A DNA stretch of 64,000 bases. Origin: Methanomicrobiales archaeon HGW-Methanomicrobiales-3 (GTDB lineage: Archaea > Halobacteriota > Methanomicrobia > Methanomicrobiales > Methanospirillaceae). The stretch covers positions 124,001-188,000 of the forward strand of contig PGYK01000005.1 in assembly GCA_002839605.1 (NCBI GenBank). Direction: 5' to 3'. Both the position numbers and the translations under genes were made by a program. Positions 7,990 to 14,833 of the stretch are shown here, piece after piece; position 1 is the stretch's first letter; the number at the start of each line of letters is the position of its first letter. The notes beneath the pieces were generated by a model that searched no databases, was not told where the DNA came from, and saw nothing but the letters and a program-made list of their open reading frames with translations.

Positions 7990-8214
7990 TTAATTGCTAC
8001 TCTGCCGGGCCTGATCGATGAGAGCCTGAAGATCATCTTCATGGATGCGCACAAGGTCCCCGAGCTTGAAGGATTTTAACTTACCATCCGTTATCCACTG
8101 CCGGACCGTCCGGGGCTTGATCTTCAGGATCTCCGCTGCCTCTTCTATGGTGTAGATGGTGTCTACCACGCTTTCAGGTTGGCAACCATCCGCTATTATT
8201 GCATCGGTCTTCAT
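7990..8214 (-). CDS. Excisionase-like helix-turn-helix protein (74 aa)
   Basis: The segment YTIEEAAEILKIKPRTVRQWI followed by DGKLKSFKLGDLVRIHEDDLQAL is the MerR-like winged-helix fold of excisionase/DNA-binding (helix_turn_helix_17) proteins. Its place at the end of the element opposite the integrase fits a recombination directionality factor. It overlaps the preceding gene by ATGA and is probably the last gene of the long minus-strand operon. It could instead be a transcriptional regulator. Confidence 0.8.
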   Translation of the reverse strand: MKTDAIIADGCQPESVVDTIYTIEEAAEILKIKPRTVRQWITDGKLKSFKLGDLVRIHEDDLQALIDQARQSSN

Positions 8215-8546
8215 TCGTCCTCTGGCATTTCCTGATCGCCGTACTTCTCATCATAGAGCTGCTTTAATGCCTTGAACCGGGCCGATTCCAGGAGCTCTAA
8301 ACTGTTGGTCCTCATAACTTCCTGCAGGGCCTCATCCGCGCTTACAATCTCCGCGTGATCCCGCTCTCCCTGCCATTGCGTACCGTGGATGAGAACAAAC
8401 CGACCATCCTTCAGGACTGTAAGCCCCAGGTGCCGGCCTGTGCTGCCGCTCGTGTAGTTGCGACCGTCCCAATAATCCAGGTTCGCGTTATATTCGACAT
8501 GCGCAACGATCTTTTCTTCATCATAGACCGGTACTTTGTGCGCCAT
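8211..8546 (-). CDS. Element protein of unknown function (111 aa)
   Basis: The ATG at MAHKVPVYDEEK lies two bases after the stop of the upstream gene, so I prefer it to a longer frame overlapping that gene. The N-terminal half looks like a small beta-sheet domain (VAHVEYNANLDYWDG, LGLTVLKDGRFVLIHGTQW). The C-terminal half is helical and acidic. Its features suggest a soluble regulatory or anti-host protein, but nothing specific is recognised. Confidence 0.62.
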   Translation of the reverse strand: MAHKVPVYDEEKIVAHVEYNANLDYWDGRNYTSGSTGRHLGLTVLKDGRFVLIHGTQWQGERDHAEIVSADEALQEVMRTNSLELLESARFKALKQLYDEKYGDQEMPEDE

Positions 8547-8548
8547 CT

Positions 8549-9085
8549 TCAGAACCCCCCGGCGAGTCCTCCCCGGACCGCCTGCGTTGCCTGTGCACGT
8601 TGCCCCGGGGCCGGATGCTCTCCCGCATTGAGGCGGGATATCGGCGCTCCTTTTGCTCTCCCGTTTACCACTGACAGGAAGGAAGACCAGGGGCAGGATA
8701 GATCCCCGCCGCTTGTCGATGTGCTGATCTTGATCGCTTTCCCGGATACGGACCGGCAGGCATACCCGATCTTTTGAAGGATTGCCGCGCCGTCCGGCTG
8801 CTCCCGGGATTCCTGTACCGGGGCCGGGGGGCTCCATCGGTCCTTAATCATCCGCTGGAGATCCCCCGCTGCAATGTAAACCGCGTGGTCTTTACCGAAG
8901 GATTCATACACAATCTTAAGCGTGCCATCCTCCAGGGTGATTTTCCCGCACCGCTGCCAGGGAGATCCCGCCGATACGGTTTTCTGTGCGTGCTGCGATG
9001 CTGTACCGGCGTTTCCTGTTCCCATGCCTGCAAGCTGAGGGGCCGGGGCGCCATCTTTTTCCAATGCTTCGATTCCCGTTTTCAT
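8549..9085 (-). CDS. Element protein of unknown function (178 aa)
   Basis: First gene after the AT-rich gap at 9086-9323, with GGTGA five bases before the ATG. It starts MKTGIEALEKDG, echoing the starts of two other element proteins (MSGIEALKKRAE and MSIEQLKRRVES). A probable small beta domain (KITLEDGTLKIVYESFG) is followed by a helix (LQRMIKDRW). The last 60 residues are low-complexity Gly/Ala/Ser/Arg and may be disordered. No family is recognised. Confidence 0.58.
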   Translation of the reverse strand: MKTGIEALEKDGAPAPQLAGMGTGNAGTASQHAQKTVSAGSPWQRCGKITLEDGTLKIVYESFGKDHAVYIAAGDLQRMIKDRWSPPAPVQESREQPDGAAILQKIGYACRSVSGKAIKISTSTSGGDLSCPWSSFLSVVNGRAKGAPISRLNAGEHPAPGQRAQATQAVRGGLAGGF

Positions 9086-9323
9086 GTTTTCACCCGGTGA
9101 CCTTTCACGATCACCTTAAGGGTAAATTGTTAGTAGGTGTTAATAAATGTTATCAGGTGTATTGCTTGTGCAAACAGATGTTAGTAAACTTCGCAGAAGA
9201 GTTATTCTGCGCAATTATTCAGAATGGGTTTATTTTTGGAATCGGAGCCCGTTTTAATGGGCGGTTGATATTTTTAAAATAAGATGTGAATATAATATTA
9301 TGACAATGGTTCTTTTTGGTCCC
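9086..9323. other. AT-rich gap inside the element; candidate control or origin region
   Basis: 238 bp, clearly more AT-rich than its surroundings, with no gene. It contains an inverted repeat CGCAGAA-N6-TTCTGCG at 9192-9211, GCCC/GGGC arms near 9248-9262, and several GTTAGTA/AGGTGT-type short repeats at 9129-9185. It splits the minus-strand gene row in two and holds the likely promoter of the 8549-9085 group. An origin or operator role is a guess. Confidence 0.4.
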
Positions 9324-9536
9324 TCACCCATAGCCGATCAGCACGTCCGACCCCCCCGGGAGAGGTCCGGGGCCGCTCTCTATAACCGTTATTAACCGCT
9401 CAATCATAGCCGTCTGAATATTTGCCTGCCCGCTCGTTAGCTCAAGTATCCGAGTACATGCTGCCGCGATAACGTTCTGGTCCTCTTCTAACTGGTTTAT
9501 CCGGGCCTCCAGTTCTTTCATGGTTGTCCTGACCAT
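9324..9536 (-). CDS. Short coiled-coil element protein (70 aa)
   Basis: Residues 4-60 are predominantly helical with heptad spacing (MKELEARINQLEEDQNVIAAA), so it probably forms a coiled-coil dimer. The tail is Gly/Pro-rich. Its ATG overlaps the stop of the upstream zinc-finger gene (TGATG), indicating coupled translation. No family is recognised. Confidence 0.58.
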   Translation of the reverse strand: MVRTTMKELEARINQLEEDQNVIAAACTRILELTSGQANIQTAMIERLITVIESGPGPLPGGSDVLIGYG

Positions 9537-10072
9537 CAGATCACCGTCAACTGAGCCAGGAGCCGGTGAGAACTACCGCATATTTGGCACGAGACCGGAT
9601 GATTTACAAACGGCAGACCGACAAACAAAGAAAGGGGACTCCTTGCGTCACGGATGCAAAGATCATCCGGATTGCCATTGCAGGACTGCCATTTATCAAT
9701 CAGGGTCTGAATAATAATCCCGGACTCATTCAGATTTTGGCCGCAGTTCGGGCAGGTGAGGGTGAGAGATTCCGGGAGAACCTTTACAATCTGACCGTCA
9801 AGCAGGATTTTTAAGTTTCCTTTAGCCATCAGCTCCCGGCCCGCTTCGATCATTCGCTTATGCTTCCGGACCCCCTCCTCCGCTGCCTGCCGGATGCCCT
9901 CCTGCCACCGTTCCTCTTGCAGGCGGTCCCTTTCATCGTTTGCTTCTACAATGGCCCGGGCGGCGGGCGTATATCCCCGATATTTGATTTGACCCTCGAG
10001 GTCCTTGATCCGGGCTATTGTTTCTTCATCCTTCACCGTTTCCGATTCCTTCTTTTTAGTAAGTCCAAGCAT
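9536..10072 (-). CDS. Element protein with zinc-binding cysteine pairs (178 aa)
   Basis: A good ribosome binding site (AGGAG, seven bases before the ATG) supports the start. The N-terminal 90 residues are charged and probably coiled coil (IKDLEGQIKYRGYTPAARAI). The C-terminal half has CPNCGQ and CQIC, about 60 residues apart, which could form one zinc ribbon. A nucleic-acid-binding role is plausible but unproven; no family is recognised. Confidence 0.62.
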   Translation of the reverse strand: MLGLTKKKESETVKDEETIARIKDLEGQIKYRGYTPAARAIVEANDERDRLQEERWQEGIRQAAEEGVRKHKRMIEAGRELMAKGNLKILLDGQIVKVLPESLTLTCPNCGQNLNESGIIIQTLIDKWQSCNGNPDDLCIRDARSPLSLFVGLPFVNHPVSCQICGSSHRLLAQLTVI

Positions 10073-10102
10073 AATTATTCTCCTTGATATTTCTCCCGGT
10101 AA

Positions 10103-10279
10103 TTACCGGTATTCTCTCTTGATTTTCCCCCTTGCGAGATCAAGGTCGATACCCTCATTTATCGGCGGGCCGTCACATCCGATTAAACTAACCTTCCGCC
10201 GGATCTCTTTGGTTTGATCAGTAAGTTTCTCGATCTGAATTGAAAGCCGGTCCACTGGGTTTTTTATGGTGTTGCTCAT
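10103..10279 (-). CDS. Small element protein (58 aa)
   Basis: The start chosen is the ATG of MSNTIKNPVDRLSIQ; an in-frame ATG 20 codons upstream adds an unrelated hydrophobic stretch. The protein is hydrophilic, with one predicted helix (VDRLSIQIEKLTDQTKEIRR) and a basic end. No function is recognised, and its short length makes it uncertain. Confidence 0.5.
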   Translation of the reverse strand: MSNTIKNPVDRLSIQIEKLTDQTKEIRRKVSLIGCDGPPINEGIDLDLARGKIKREYR

Positions 10280-10360
10280 GGTAATGCTCCTGAAGATGGG
10301 CTCAACTTGATAGAGGCAAAAGCGCAGAAGTCCCCTCAAGCATCATAGCCCAAAGATCCA

Positions 10361-10382
10361 TGAGTACGCAAATGCGTACTTT
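10361..10382. repeat. Palindromic repeat, copy 1
   Basis: A 22-base sequence with the perfect inverted repeat AGTACGCAAATGCGTACT at its centre (8-base arms, 2-base spacer). This copy begins right after the stop of the 10381-10704 gene and overlaps it by two bases. An identical 22-base copy lies 102 bases away. Confidence 0.85.
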
Positions 10383-10704
10383 ACCGCGCCCTCCGGAGAA
10401 TTTCCCCGGCTCTCTTCTCGATCTCCTCATCGCTCATCCGGGATACTGCGATCCCGGGTTCCTGAGTACGCAAATGCGTACTTTCTTGACAGTCTACCTG
10501 CTCGATCAACCGGGTTATCATGGCTTCTGTTTCGTCTTCGGTCTGGAGGTCCTCCGGATGGCGATTCGTCCAAACCTTAATCCATTTCCGGCAGTCTGCC
10601 CGCTTCTCCTCCGCGCTCATCCGATCCCAGGGGCTTTTTGGATAGTCTTTTTCCGGTGCAGGTGCGAGTGATTCAACCCGCCGTTTAAGTTGCTCAATGC
10701 TCAT
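10381..10704 (-). CDS. Element protein of unknown function (107 aa)
   Basis: A hydrophilic, helical protein (MSIEQLKRRVESLA, ITRLIEQV, DEEIEKRAGEILRRAR) overlapping the upstream gene by ATGA. One copy of the element's palindromic repeat lies in frame inside the gene and encodes ESTHLRTQ. The second copy sits immediately after the stop codon, so part of the C-terminus may have arisen by duplication of that sequence. No family is recognised. Confidence 0.58.
   Translation of the reverse strand: MSIEQLKRRVESLAPAPEKDYPKSPWDRMSAEEKRADCRKWIKVWTNRHPEDLQTEDETEAMITRLIEQVDCQESTHLRTQEPGIAVSRMSDEEIEKRAGEILRRAR
10463..10484. repeat. Palindromic repeat, copy 2
   Basis: Identical in all 22 bases to the copy at 10361-10382, with the same AGTACGCAAATGCGTACT core. 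It lies inside a coding region without breaking the frame. Two identical long palindromes within about 120 bp suggest a protein-binding site pair or a small mobile palindrome. Confidence 0.85.
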
Positions 10705-10973
10705 AGGTCCCGGTCCTCCGCATCAAGAATGATCGGGATGTTCCCGGCTGCTCTGGTTTCCGCTGCCATTATCTCATAGTGCCGCTTCTCATAGGCCCGG
10801 TACCGGGGATCTCCCAGGATCTCCTCCGTGCTCATGCCTTCCGTGTCCTTTTCCCAGGAGGGCCAAATCTCGTTTAATGCCCGCTCCTGATCCTTGAAAA
10901 TAAGAACCACGTTCCCGCCGTTCTCTTCTGCGAGCCTTTCAGCCCGCTTTTTTAATGCTTCTATTCCGCTCAT
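10701..10973 (-). CDS. Element protein of unknown function (90 aa)
   Basis: The N-terminal helix MSGIEALKKRAERLAEENGG is followed by a strand (VVLIFKD) and charged helices (STEEILGDPRYRAYEKRHYE). The N-terminus resembles those of the 8549-9085 and 10381-10704 products, suggesting a shared targeting or assembly segment within the element. The gene overlaps both neighbours by ATGA. No family is recognised. Confidence 0.58.
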   Translation of the reverse strand: MSGIEALKKRAERLAEENGGNVVLIFKDQERALNEIWPSWEKDTEGMSTEEILGDPRYRAYEKRHYEIMAAETRAAGNIPIILDAEDRDL

Positions 10974-11272
10974 TGCCTGTTCCGTCCTTCTTTGAGTTGT
11001 TCCAGTTCGTTGATCCTCTTCTCCAGCTCTGCGATCTCACTGTCCTTCAGAAGCCCGCCGTATGCCTGTATTGCTGCGATACAGGCCCGGGCATACTGGA
11101 GCCGGGGGCTGTCCGTGTCCGGGGATGGTTTGAACCGGTGCGCCGTGCTCCTCTTGTGAAGGGTCCGGATAAGCTGGCTTGTCATCCGCTCCAGCTCATC
11201 CCGGGAAATTTTCTTGGGAGATGCTGCCGCGTTATCTTGTGATTCTTCCGGCGGTACTGTGCTGTTACTCAT
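10970..11272 (-). CDS. Element protein of unknown function (100 aa)
   Basis: The N-terminus is disordered and Ser/Glu-rich; helices follow in ISRDELERMTSQLIRTLHKR and LQYARACIAAIQAYGGLL, and the C-terminal coiled coil is SEIAELEKRINELEQL. It overlaps the upstream 349-residue gene by eight bases. Its composition resembles small terminase or partition-type adaptor proteins, but there is no motif to support such a call. Confidence 0.58.
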   Translation of the reverse strand: MSNSTVPPEESQDNAAASPKKISRDELERMTSQLIRTLHKRSTAHRFKPSPDTDSPRLQYARACIAAIQAYGGLLKDSEIAELEKRINELEQLKEGRNRQ

Positions 11273-12314
11273 GGACCTTTACCCCCTGTTTTTCCGCTCC
11301 TCCGGCGACCTTTCCCTTATGAATTTCCGTACCCGTCCGGAAGCCCGGGGCCGGGGCTGCCCGCGTCTTTATGGCGGGCTTGGTGAGGTCCTCCACCTTC
11401 TCCCTAACCTTTCGGGAATTGCTGAGAGCTACCCGCGCTGTGCCAGATACCTCTTTGAGCTCCTGCCGGATCTGGTCGCATTGCTGGAGTGCGTCCCGGA
11501 CATCGACAGCGCCCGATAACCCGGTGAGAAGCGCCATTACCTCCCCCAAACCGCACCGGCGCCGATCTGCAAGCTCTACCCGCATCCAGGGACCGTGTGA
11601 ATATATTTTGAGTAAGAGCCCCTCCAGTACCTGAAGGCTGATCGATGAATCGAACCGGAGATCCCGGCTGTCGATGTTTATTTCAATGCTGACACATTCC
11701 CAGGTATCATCAAGACCCTGCCCCCGGAGAATGTGAATAAGAGTAAGAACGTGATCCGGGCTGAATGGCGGGGCTCCATTGACCGATAACCGGATCATTT
11801 CCGTGCCGTTGGTGTACTGCTCCCAGCTCACGCATTGGCCCGTTGGAAGGTTCCAGGGATACCCGGCCCGGGGGGTTGGTTGGGGGATGTTACTATCGCC
11901 CGTTTCCGGGCCGGTTTCCGGGCGGTTTTCATGTGCGCCGGAAGGTAACACGACCCCCCCCTGTGCCCCCTTAGTAACAAGGGTGAGGTTCTCAATCTTC
12001 CAGGCTCCGGATCGGACCAGAGCATCTAATCCGGCCCTGTCTTTTTCTGGAGCGTATTTGTAAAATCCCCTTCCAGCCCGCTTAATGGGGGCGGGATTTT
12101 TCGGAGAGGATAACCGGCTTAATGCCATTTTTACAGCTTGCCGGGTTGATCCGGTACAATGGAAAATATCAGAAATGGAGAAGAGCCTTCCCGGTTCGGC
12201 CCGGAGAATATCCACTATGGTATTAGTAACAGTTACTTCGGGCTCTGTTTTGGGTGTTACTATGATGTTACCGTTTGTGTTACCTTCGGGCTCTGTTGAT
12301 GCTGCGAGCGTCAA
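11265..12314 (-). CDS. Winged-helix element protein, possible replication or regulatory factor (349 aa)
   Basis: The largest cargo gene. It uses a TTG start preceded by GGTGA, and the codon before it is a stop in the same frame, so translation cannot begin further upstream. Residues about 28-85 (IVDILRAEPGRLFSISDIFH, STRQAVKMALSRL, GRGFYKYAP) form a winged helix. Residues about 140-250 look like an alpha/beta domain, and the C-terminal 100 residues are helical with a basic end. The wHTH plus larger domain plan occurs in archaeal plasmid replication initiators and in regulators; no catalytic motif is visible. Confidence 0.65.
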   Translation of the reverse strand: MTLAASTEPEGNTNGNIIVTPKTEPEVTVTNTIVDILRAEPGRLFSISDIFHCTGSTRQAVKMALSRLSSPKNPAPIKRAGRGFYKYAPEKDRAGLDALVRSGAWKIENLTLVTKGAQGGVVLPSGAHENRPETGPETGDSNIPQPTPRAGYPWNLPTGQCVSWEQYTNGTEMIRLSVNGAPPFSPDHVLTLIHILRGQGLDDTWECVSIEINIDSRDLRFDSSISLQVLEGLLLKIYSHGPWMRVELADRRRCGLGEVMALLTGLSGAVDVRDALQQCDQIRQELKEVSGTARVALSNSRKVREKVEDLTKPAIKTRAAPAPGFRTGTEIHKGKVAGGAEKQGVKVHE

Positions 12315-12484
12315 CTATTCACCGCTCCCGGAGCTCTGGAGGGCCTGCCGTCCTCCGTGATGATCGCGCCTTCCTGCCGCATGAAAACCAGCGCCGTATT
12401 ATCCGGGATACCGATGGACCGCCCCCAAGCGATTACCGCGCCCTTAGAGAATACCGGCCTGCCATCCTGTGTTGTAGTAGTCAA
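12311..12484 (-). CDS. Small element protein with coupled TTG start (57 aa)
   Basis: This frame fills the gap between the RHH gene and the 349-residue gene. It begins at a TTG one base after the RHH stop and ends in a TGA overlapping the next TTG (TTGA). The product has alternating strand and helix pattern (RPVFSKGAVIAWGRSIGIP, ALVFMRQEGAIITEDG). The tight packing on both sides supports a coding role, but there is no independent evidence. Confidence 0.5.
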   Translation of the reverse strand: MTTTTQDGRPVFSKGAVIAWGRSIGIPDNTALVFMRQEGAIITEDGRPSRAPGAVNS

Positions 12485-12485
12485 T

Positions 12486-12644
12486 TCAGGAATCGCCCCC
12501 TTTATCCTCCGGGGCGATTGGCATATTCAGGCGTTCACAAAGAAGGCGTTCAATGGTGCGTGACCGGCTGACATCGCCGCGCTGAAGGTCTAAGGCTTCA
12601 ATTACGTCCGGTCGAATTGTGAATCCTACGAATTTGCGGGGCAT
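12486..12644 (-). CDS. Ribbon-helix-helix regulator (52 aa)
   Basis: The pattern KFVGFTIRPDVIEALD, then GDVSRSRTIERLLCERLN, is that of ribbon-helix-helix DNA-binding proteins such as CopG: a basic strand, helix A, a Ser/Arg turn and helix B. It is the first gene of the element's minus-strand row and faces a divergent gene across 44 bp containing TATAT/ATATA symmetric sequence, which fits autoregulation. It is likely the copy-number or operon repressor of the element. Confidence 0.72.
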   Translation of the reverse strand: MPRKFVGFTIRPDVIEALDLQRGDVSRSRTIERLLCERLNMPIAPEDKGGDS

Positions 12645-12688
12645 ATATCCATATATAGGCAAATAGAATCATATAATCAAAGAAACTT
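12645..12688. promoter_or_regulatory. Divergent promoter region of the element
   Basis: A very AT-rich 44-bp gap between the RHH gene (minus) and the zinc-finger gene (plus). It holds TATAT-CC-ATATA near the minus start and CATATAAT further right, which could serve as TATA boxes and as the operator for the RHH protein. With so little space, at least one transcript must be leaderless or nearly so. Confidence 0.5.
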
Positions 12689-13366
12689 ATGGAAACATCA
12701 CAATTATCCCGAACAAAACGGAGGGGGCGCCGATTCTTACCGCCGAAAAAGAGCCATACCCTTTCGATGCTTTGCATGATGAACCAGCATCCAGCACCGG
12801 CGCATGTGTTTGTTGGGATTGACAAAATAATAACTCTGATCGATTCTGAAACGGGAAAATCTCGTAAATGGAACTTTAACCGGGTTAATCCGGCCTTCAG
12901 GAAAGAGTTATGGGATGCAATCAAAAATCACAGCATAAAACCGATATTTTGGTTACTTCCTCCGGCAGATGAGGCACGGGAGGGATACGGCTCCCTTCAT
13001 CAAATTGATCCGACACCAATTCAAGAATATCCCCGGGATCTGAAGGATGAACAAATAATGTTCCTTGCACTGAATCCGGATTGGAAACGCGATCATCCCG
13101 ATTGGCCAATGCCTCAATTCGGTAATTTCTGCTTATATTGCAAAGAACCATTCACTCCGACAAATCCGCGTCAACGATATTGTCCCGGTAAGGACTGCCG
13201 GAGAAAAGCGGAGCTTTTACGGAGAGGTAAGAAGCGCGGAAAGTCCCGGTCAAAAAAGTGTGAAAATTGCGGTATTGTAATATCTGGAAGGGCAGATATC
13301 CGGTTTTGTGGTGATAGTTGCCGGATGGCGTATAATCGGAAAAAGAGGGGGGCCGGTTACCAATAA
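12689..13366 (+). CDS. Double zinc-finger protein of the element (225 aa)
   Basis: The only clear plus-strand gene of the element. The first 140 residues show no known motif. Residues about 150-175 have CLYCKEPF...CPGKDC and residues about 190-212 have CENCGI...CGDSC, two cysteine clusters of the zinc-ribbon type found in CGNR or Zn-finger DNA-binding proteins. They are joined by a basic linker (KKRGKSRSKK), and the protein ends basic. DNA binding is likely. The stop abuts the stop of the convergent integrase gene. It is comparatively AT-rich, consistent with foreign origin. Confidence 0.68.
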   Translation: METSQLSRTKRRGRRFLPPKKSHTLSMLCMMNQHPAPAHVFVGIDKIITLIDSETGKSRKWNFNRVNPAFRKELWDAIKNHSIKPIFWLLPPADEAREGYGSLHQIDPTPIQEYPRDLKDEQIMFLALNPDWKRDHPDWPMPQFGNFCLYCKEPFTPTNPRQRYCPGKDCRRKAELLRRGKKRGKSRSKKCENCGIVISGRADIRFCGDSCRMAYNRKKRGAGYQ

Positions 13367-14575
13367 TTATTGAATCTGTCCGTTTGCCTCTCCTTTCTCC
13401 ATGAGATCCGCTAACCTCCGGAGCTTTGCCGGACTGTTTGCAAACCGCCGGACCTCTTCCTCTTCGTTATCTGCCTCTTCAGTTAATGACCGCCCGCATG
13501 AGGCGCAAAAACTGTTAAGCGGGCTGTTTACTATCTTGCAATGCGGGCATTGAATCGGCTTAAGTCCCCGTTCCTTCTTCTTCTTGGGGACCTCAATACC
13601 GTACAATTTCAACATTTCGTTATCAATATCGGAGCCTGTCAGATGCAAATAGGTTTTGAGCATCCGGCTTTCCTGCGAACCCCAACAAACCGCTTTTACC
13701 ACGCTTTCCGGGGCTCCCTGCCGGATAAGGTGAGTGATTCGGGAATGTCGGAATACGTGAGGATTTACCCGCTTCTTGATGCCCGCCCGGTCTGCAATCA
13801 CCCGGATCTGTTTCCTCACCTGCGCATGGGTGAAGGGTTCGCCGTTCCTGTTCACAAATACCAGGGCGTTTCCTTCCGGGGTTCCGGGGTAACTTGCCCG
13901 CCATCGCGCTAAGTACTCTTTTGCCATGATGAGCCGGACATATCGGGGTTTATCGGTCTTGAAGGATACATTCACGATCACCCCGTGATTGTCGAACGTC
14001 AAATCCCCCCATTTCATTAGCCCGATCTCTCCAATACGGAAAGCGCCTTCGTACAGGGTCCAAAGCATCGCCCGATCAACATCCCGTTTACAGGAGTTTA
14101 TCATCCGTTCGACTTCATCCGGAGTGAGTAAATCGCCCGCCGTGGTTGTCATCGGGTCCCGCCCGGGGGCCCGGAGATCCTGAATTTTATCTATCGGGAT
14201 TTTGCTGTGCTTGTTTTTGATCATCCAGGTAAAGAACTGCTTAAGGATTTTGAGAAAATCGCTGATAGTATTTGATTTGTAACCCCGGCCCGTTGTAGAT
14301 TTTCCCGCTTTAAGGGCAGGGATGGCTAAATGGATATCGGCAATTGCGCAGGTATTGAATGGTTTTGTGAGGAATCGGCGCCATCCGACAAGGGTATAGG
14401 TGATCTTGTTTGCCCGGGATACGCTGATCCCGTCCGTTGCCTGTAATTCTGAAGTAAACGCCCGGATAAGCTCCGCGTCCTTTGCCGTGAGTCTTTTTCG
14501 GGAAATGGCCCGCTGGATGGAGTTATCCGCGTACTCTTCGCGCACAAGGTTAAACGCTGAGATATCCCGCGCCAT
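13367..14575 (-). CDS. Tyrosine recombinase/integrase with C-terminal zinc ribbon (402 aa)
   Basis: The catalytic residues of the tyrosine recombinase family are visible: Arg in EGAFRIGEIGLMKW, Lys in FKTDKPR, His-Arg in PHVFRHSRITHL, then WGSQESRMLKTYLHL with the nucleophile Tyr. The N-terminal 150 residues form the core-binding/SAM-like domain. A C-terminal CPHC...CASCG zinc ribbon is an added feature. It lies directly 3' of tRNA-Gly and the element's duplicated tRNA end marks the other boundary, so it is the element's integrase. A TATA-like TTTTTAAATACT about 25 bases upstream suggests a leaderless transcript. Confidence 0.92.
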   Translation of the reverse strand: MARDISAFNLVREEYADNSIQRAISRKRLTAKDAELIRAFTSELQATDGISVSRANKITYTLVGWRRFLTKPFNTCAIADIHLAIPALKAGKSTTGRGYKSNTISDFLKILKQFFTWMIKNKHSKIPIDKIQDLRAPGRDPMTTTAGDLLTPDEVERMINSCKRDVDRAMLWTLYEGAFRIGEIGLMKWGDLTFDNHGVIVNVSFKTDKPRYVRLIMAKEYLARWRASYPGTPEGNALVFVNRNGEPFTHAQVRKQIRVIADRAGIKKRVNPHVFRHSRITHLIRQGAPESVVKAVCWGSQESRMLKTYLHLTGSDIDNEMLKLYGIEVPKKKKERGLKPIQCPHCKIVNSPLNSFCASCGRSLTEEADNEEEEVRRFANSPAKLRRLADLMEKGEANGQIQ

Positions 14576-14638
14576 GTATCCGCATTGGCTTGCAGTATTT
14601 AAAAAGAAAGTGTAAGGGAATCGAACCTTAAAACGGGA

Positions 14639-14710
14639 TGCGCCGACCGGGACTCGAACCCGGGTTTAGGCGTTGGCAACGCCTAGTGATAACCACTACA
14701 CTATCGGCGC
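14639..14710 (-). tRNA. tRNA-Gly (anticodon GCC)
   Basis: A complete 72-base cloverleaf: acceptor GCGCCGA/TCGGCGC, D stem AGTG/CACT, anticodon stem AGGCG/CGCCT around TTGCCAA (anticodon GCC), T arm CCGGG-TTCGAGT-CCCGG, and discriminator A. CCA is not encoded, as in many archaeal tRNAs. The 3' end is the attachment site of the adjacent element; because the duplicated sequence is identical, the tRNA is intact after integration. Confidence 0.97.
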
Positions 14711-14833
14711 AGTGTGCTCTACAATGTGGGGAGTCAAACAATTTAAGCGTATCGAACCGCAGGTCGGCGGATCCGGCATGCTGGTACGCAATCCAACATC
14801 TTAATGTAACGCCATTGCCCTAACTATATTCAG

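Larger units (their letters stand above)
7798..14652. mobile_element. Integrative element inserted in tRNA-Gly(GCC), about 6.85 kb
   Basis: The ends are two copies of TGCGCCGACCGGGA: one is the 3' end of the intact tRNA-Gly gene (14639-14652), the other lies at 7798-7811 without a tRNA. Between them are a tyrosine integrase adjacent to the tRNA, an excisionase-like gene next to the far end, a ribbon-helix-helix regulator, a winged-helix protein and about nine small genes of unknown function, nearly all on the minus strand and overlapping end to start. No capsid, portal, terminase, relaxase or restriction gene is recognisable. It could be a small provirus, an integrated plasmid, or a satellite that uses another element's functions. 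Confidence 0.82.

Noticed and set aside
14614-14629. tRNA T-arm-like sequence just 3' of tRNA-Gly
   Set aside because: Only a T-arm mimic of about 16 bases with an 8-base loop; no acceptor, D or anticodon arms, so not a second tRNA. It may be part of the attachment region or an old remnant.
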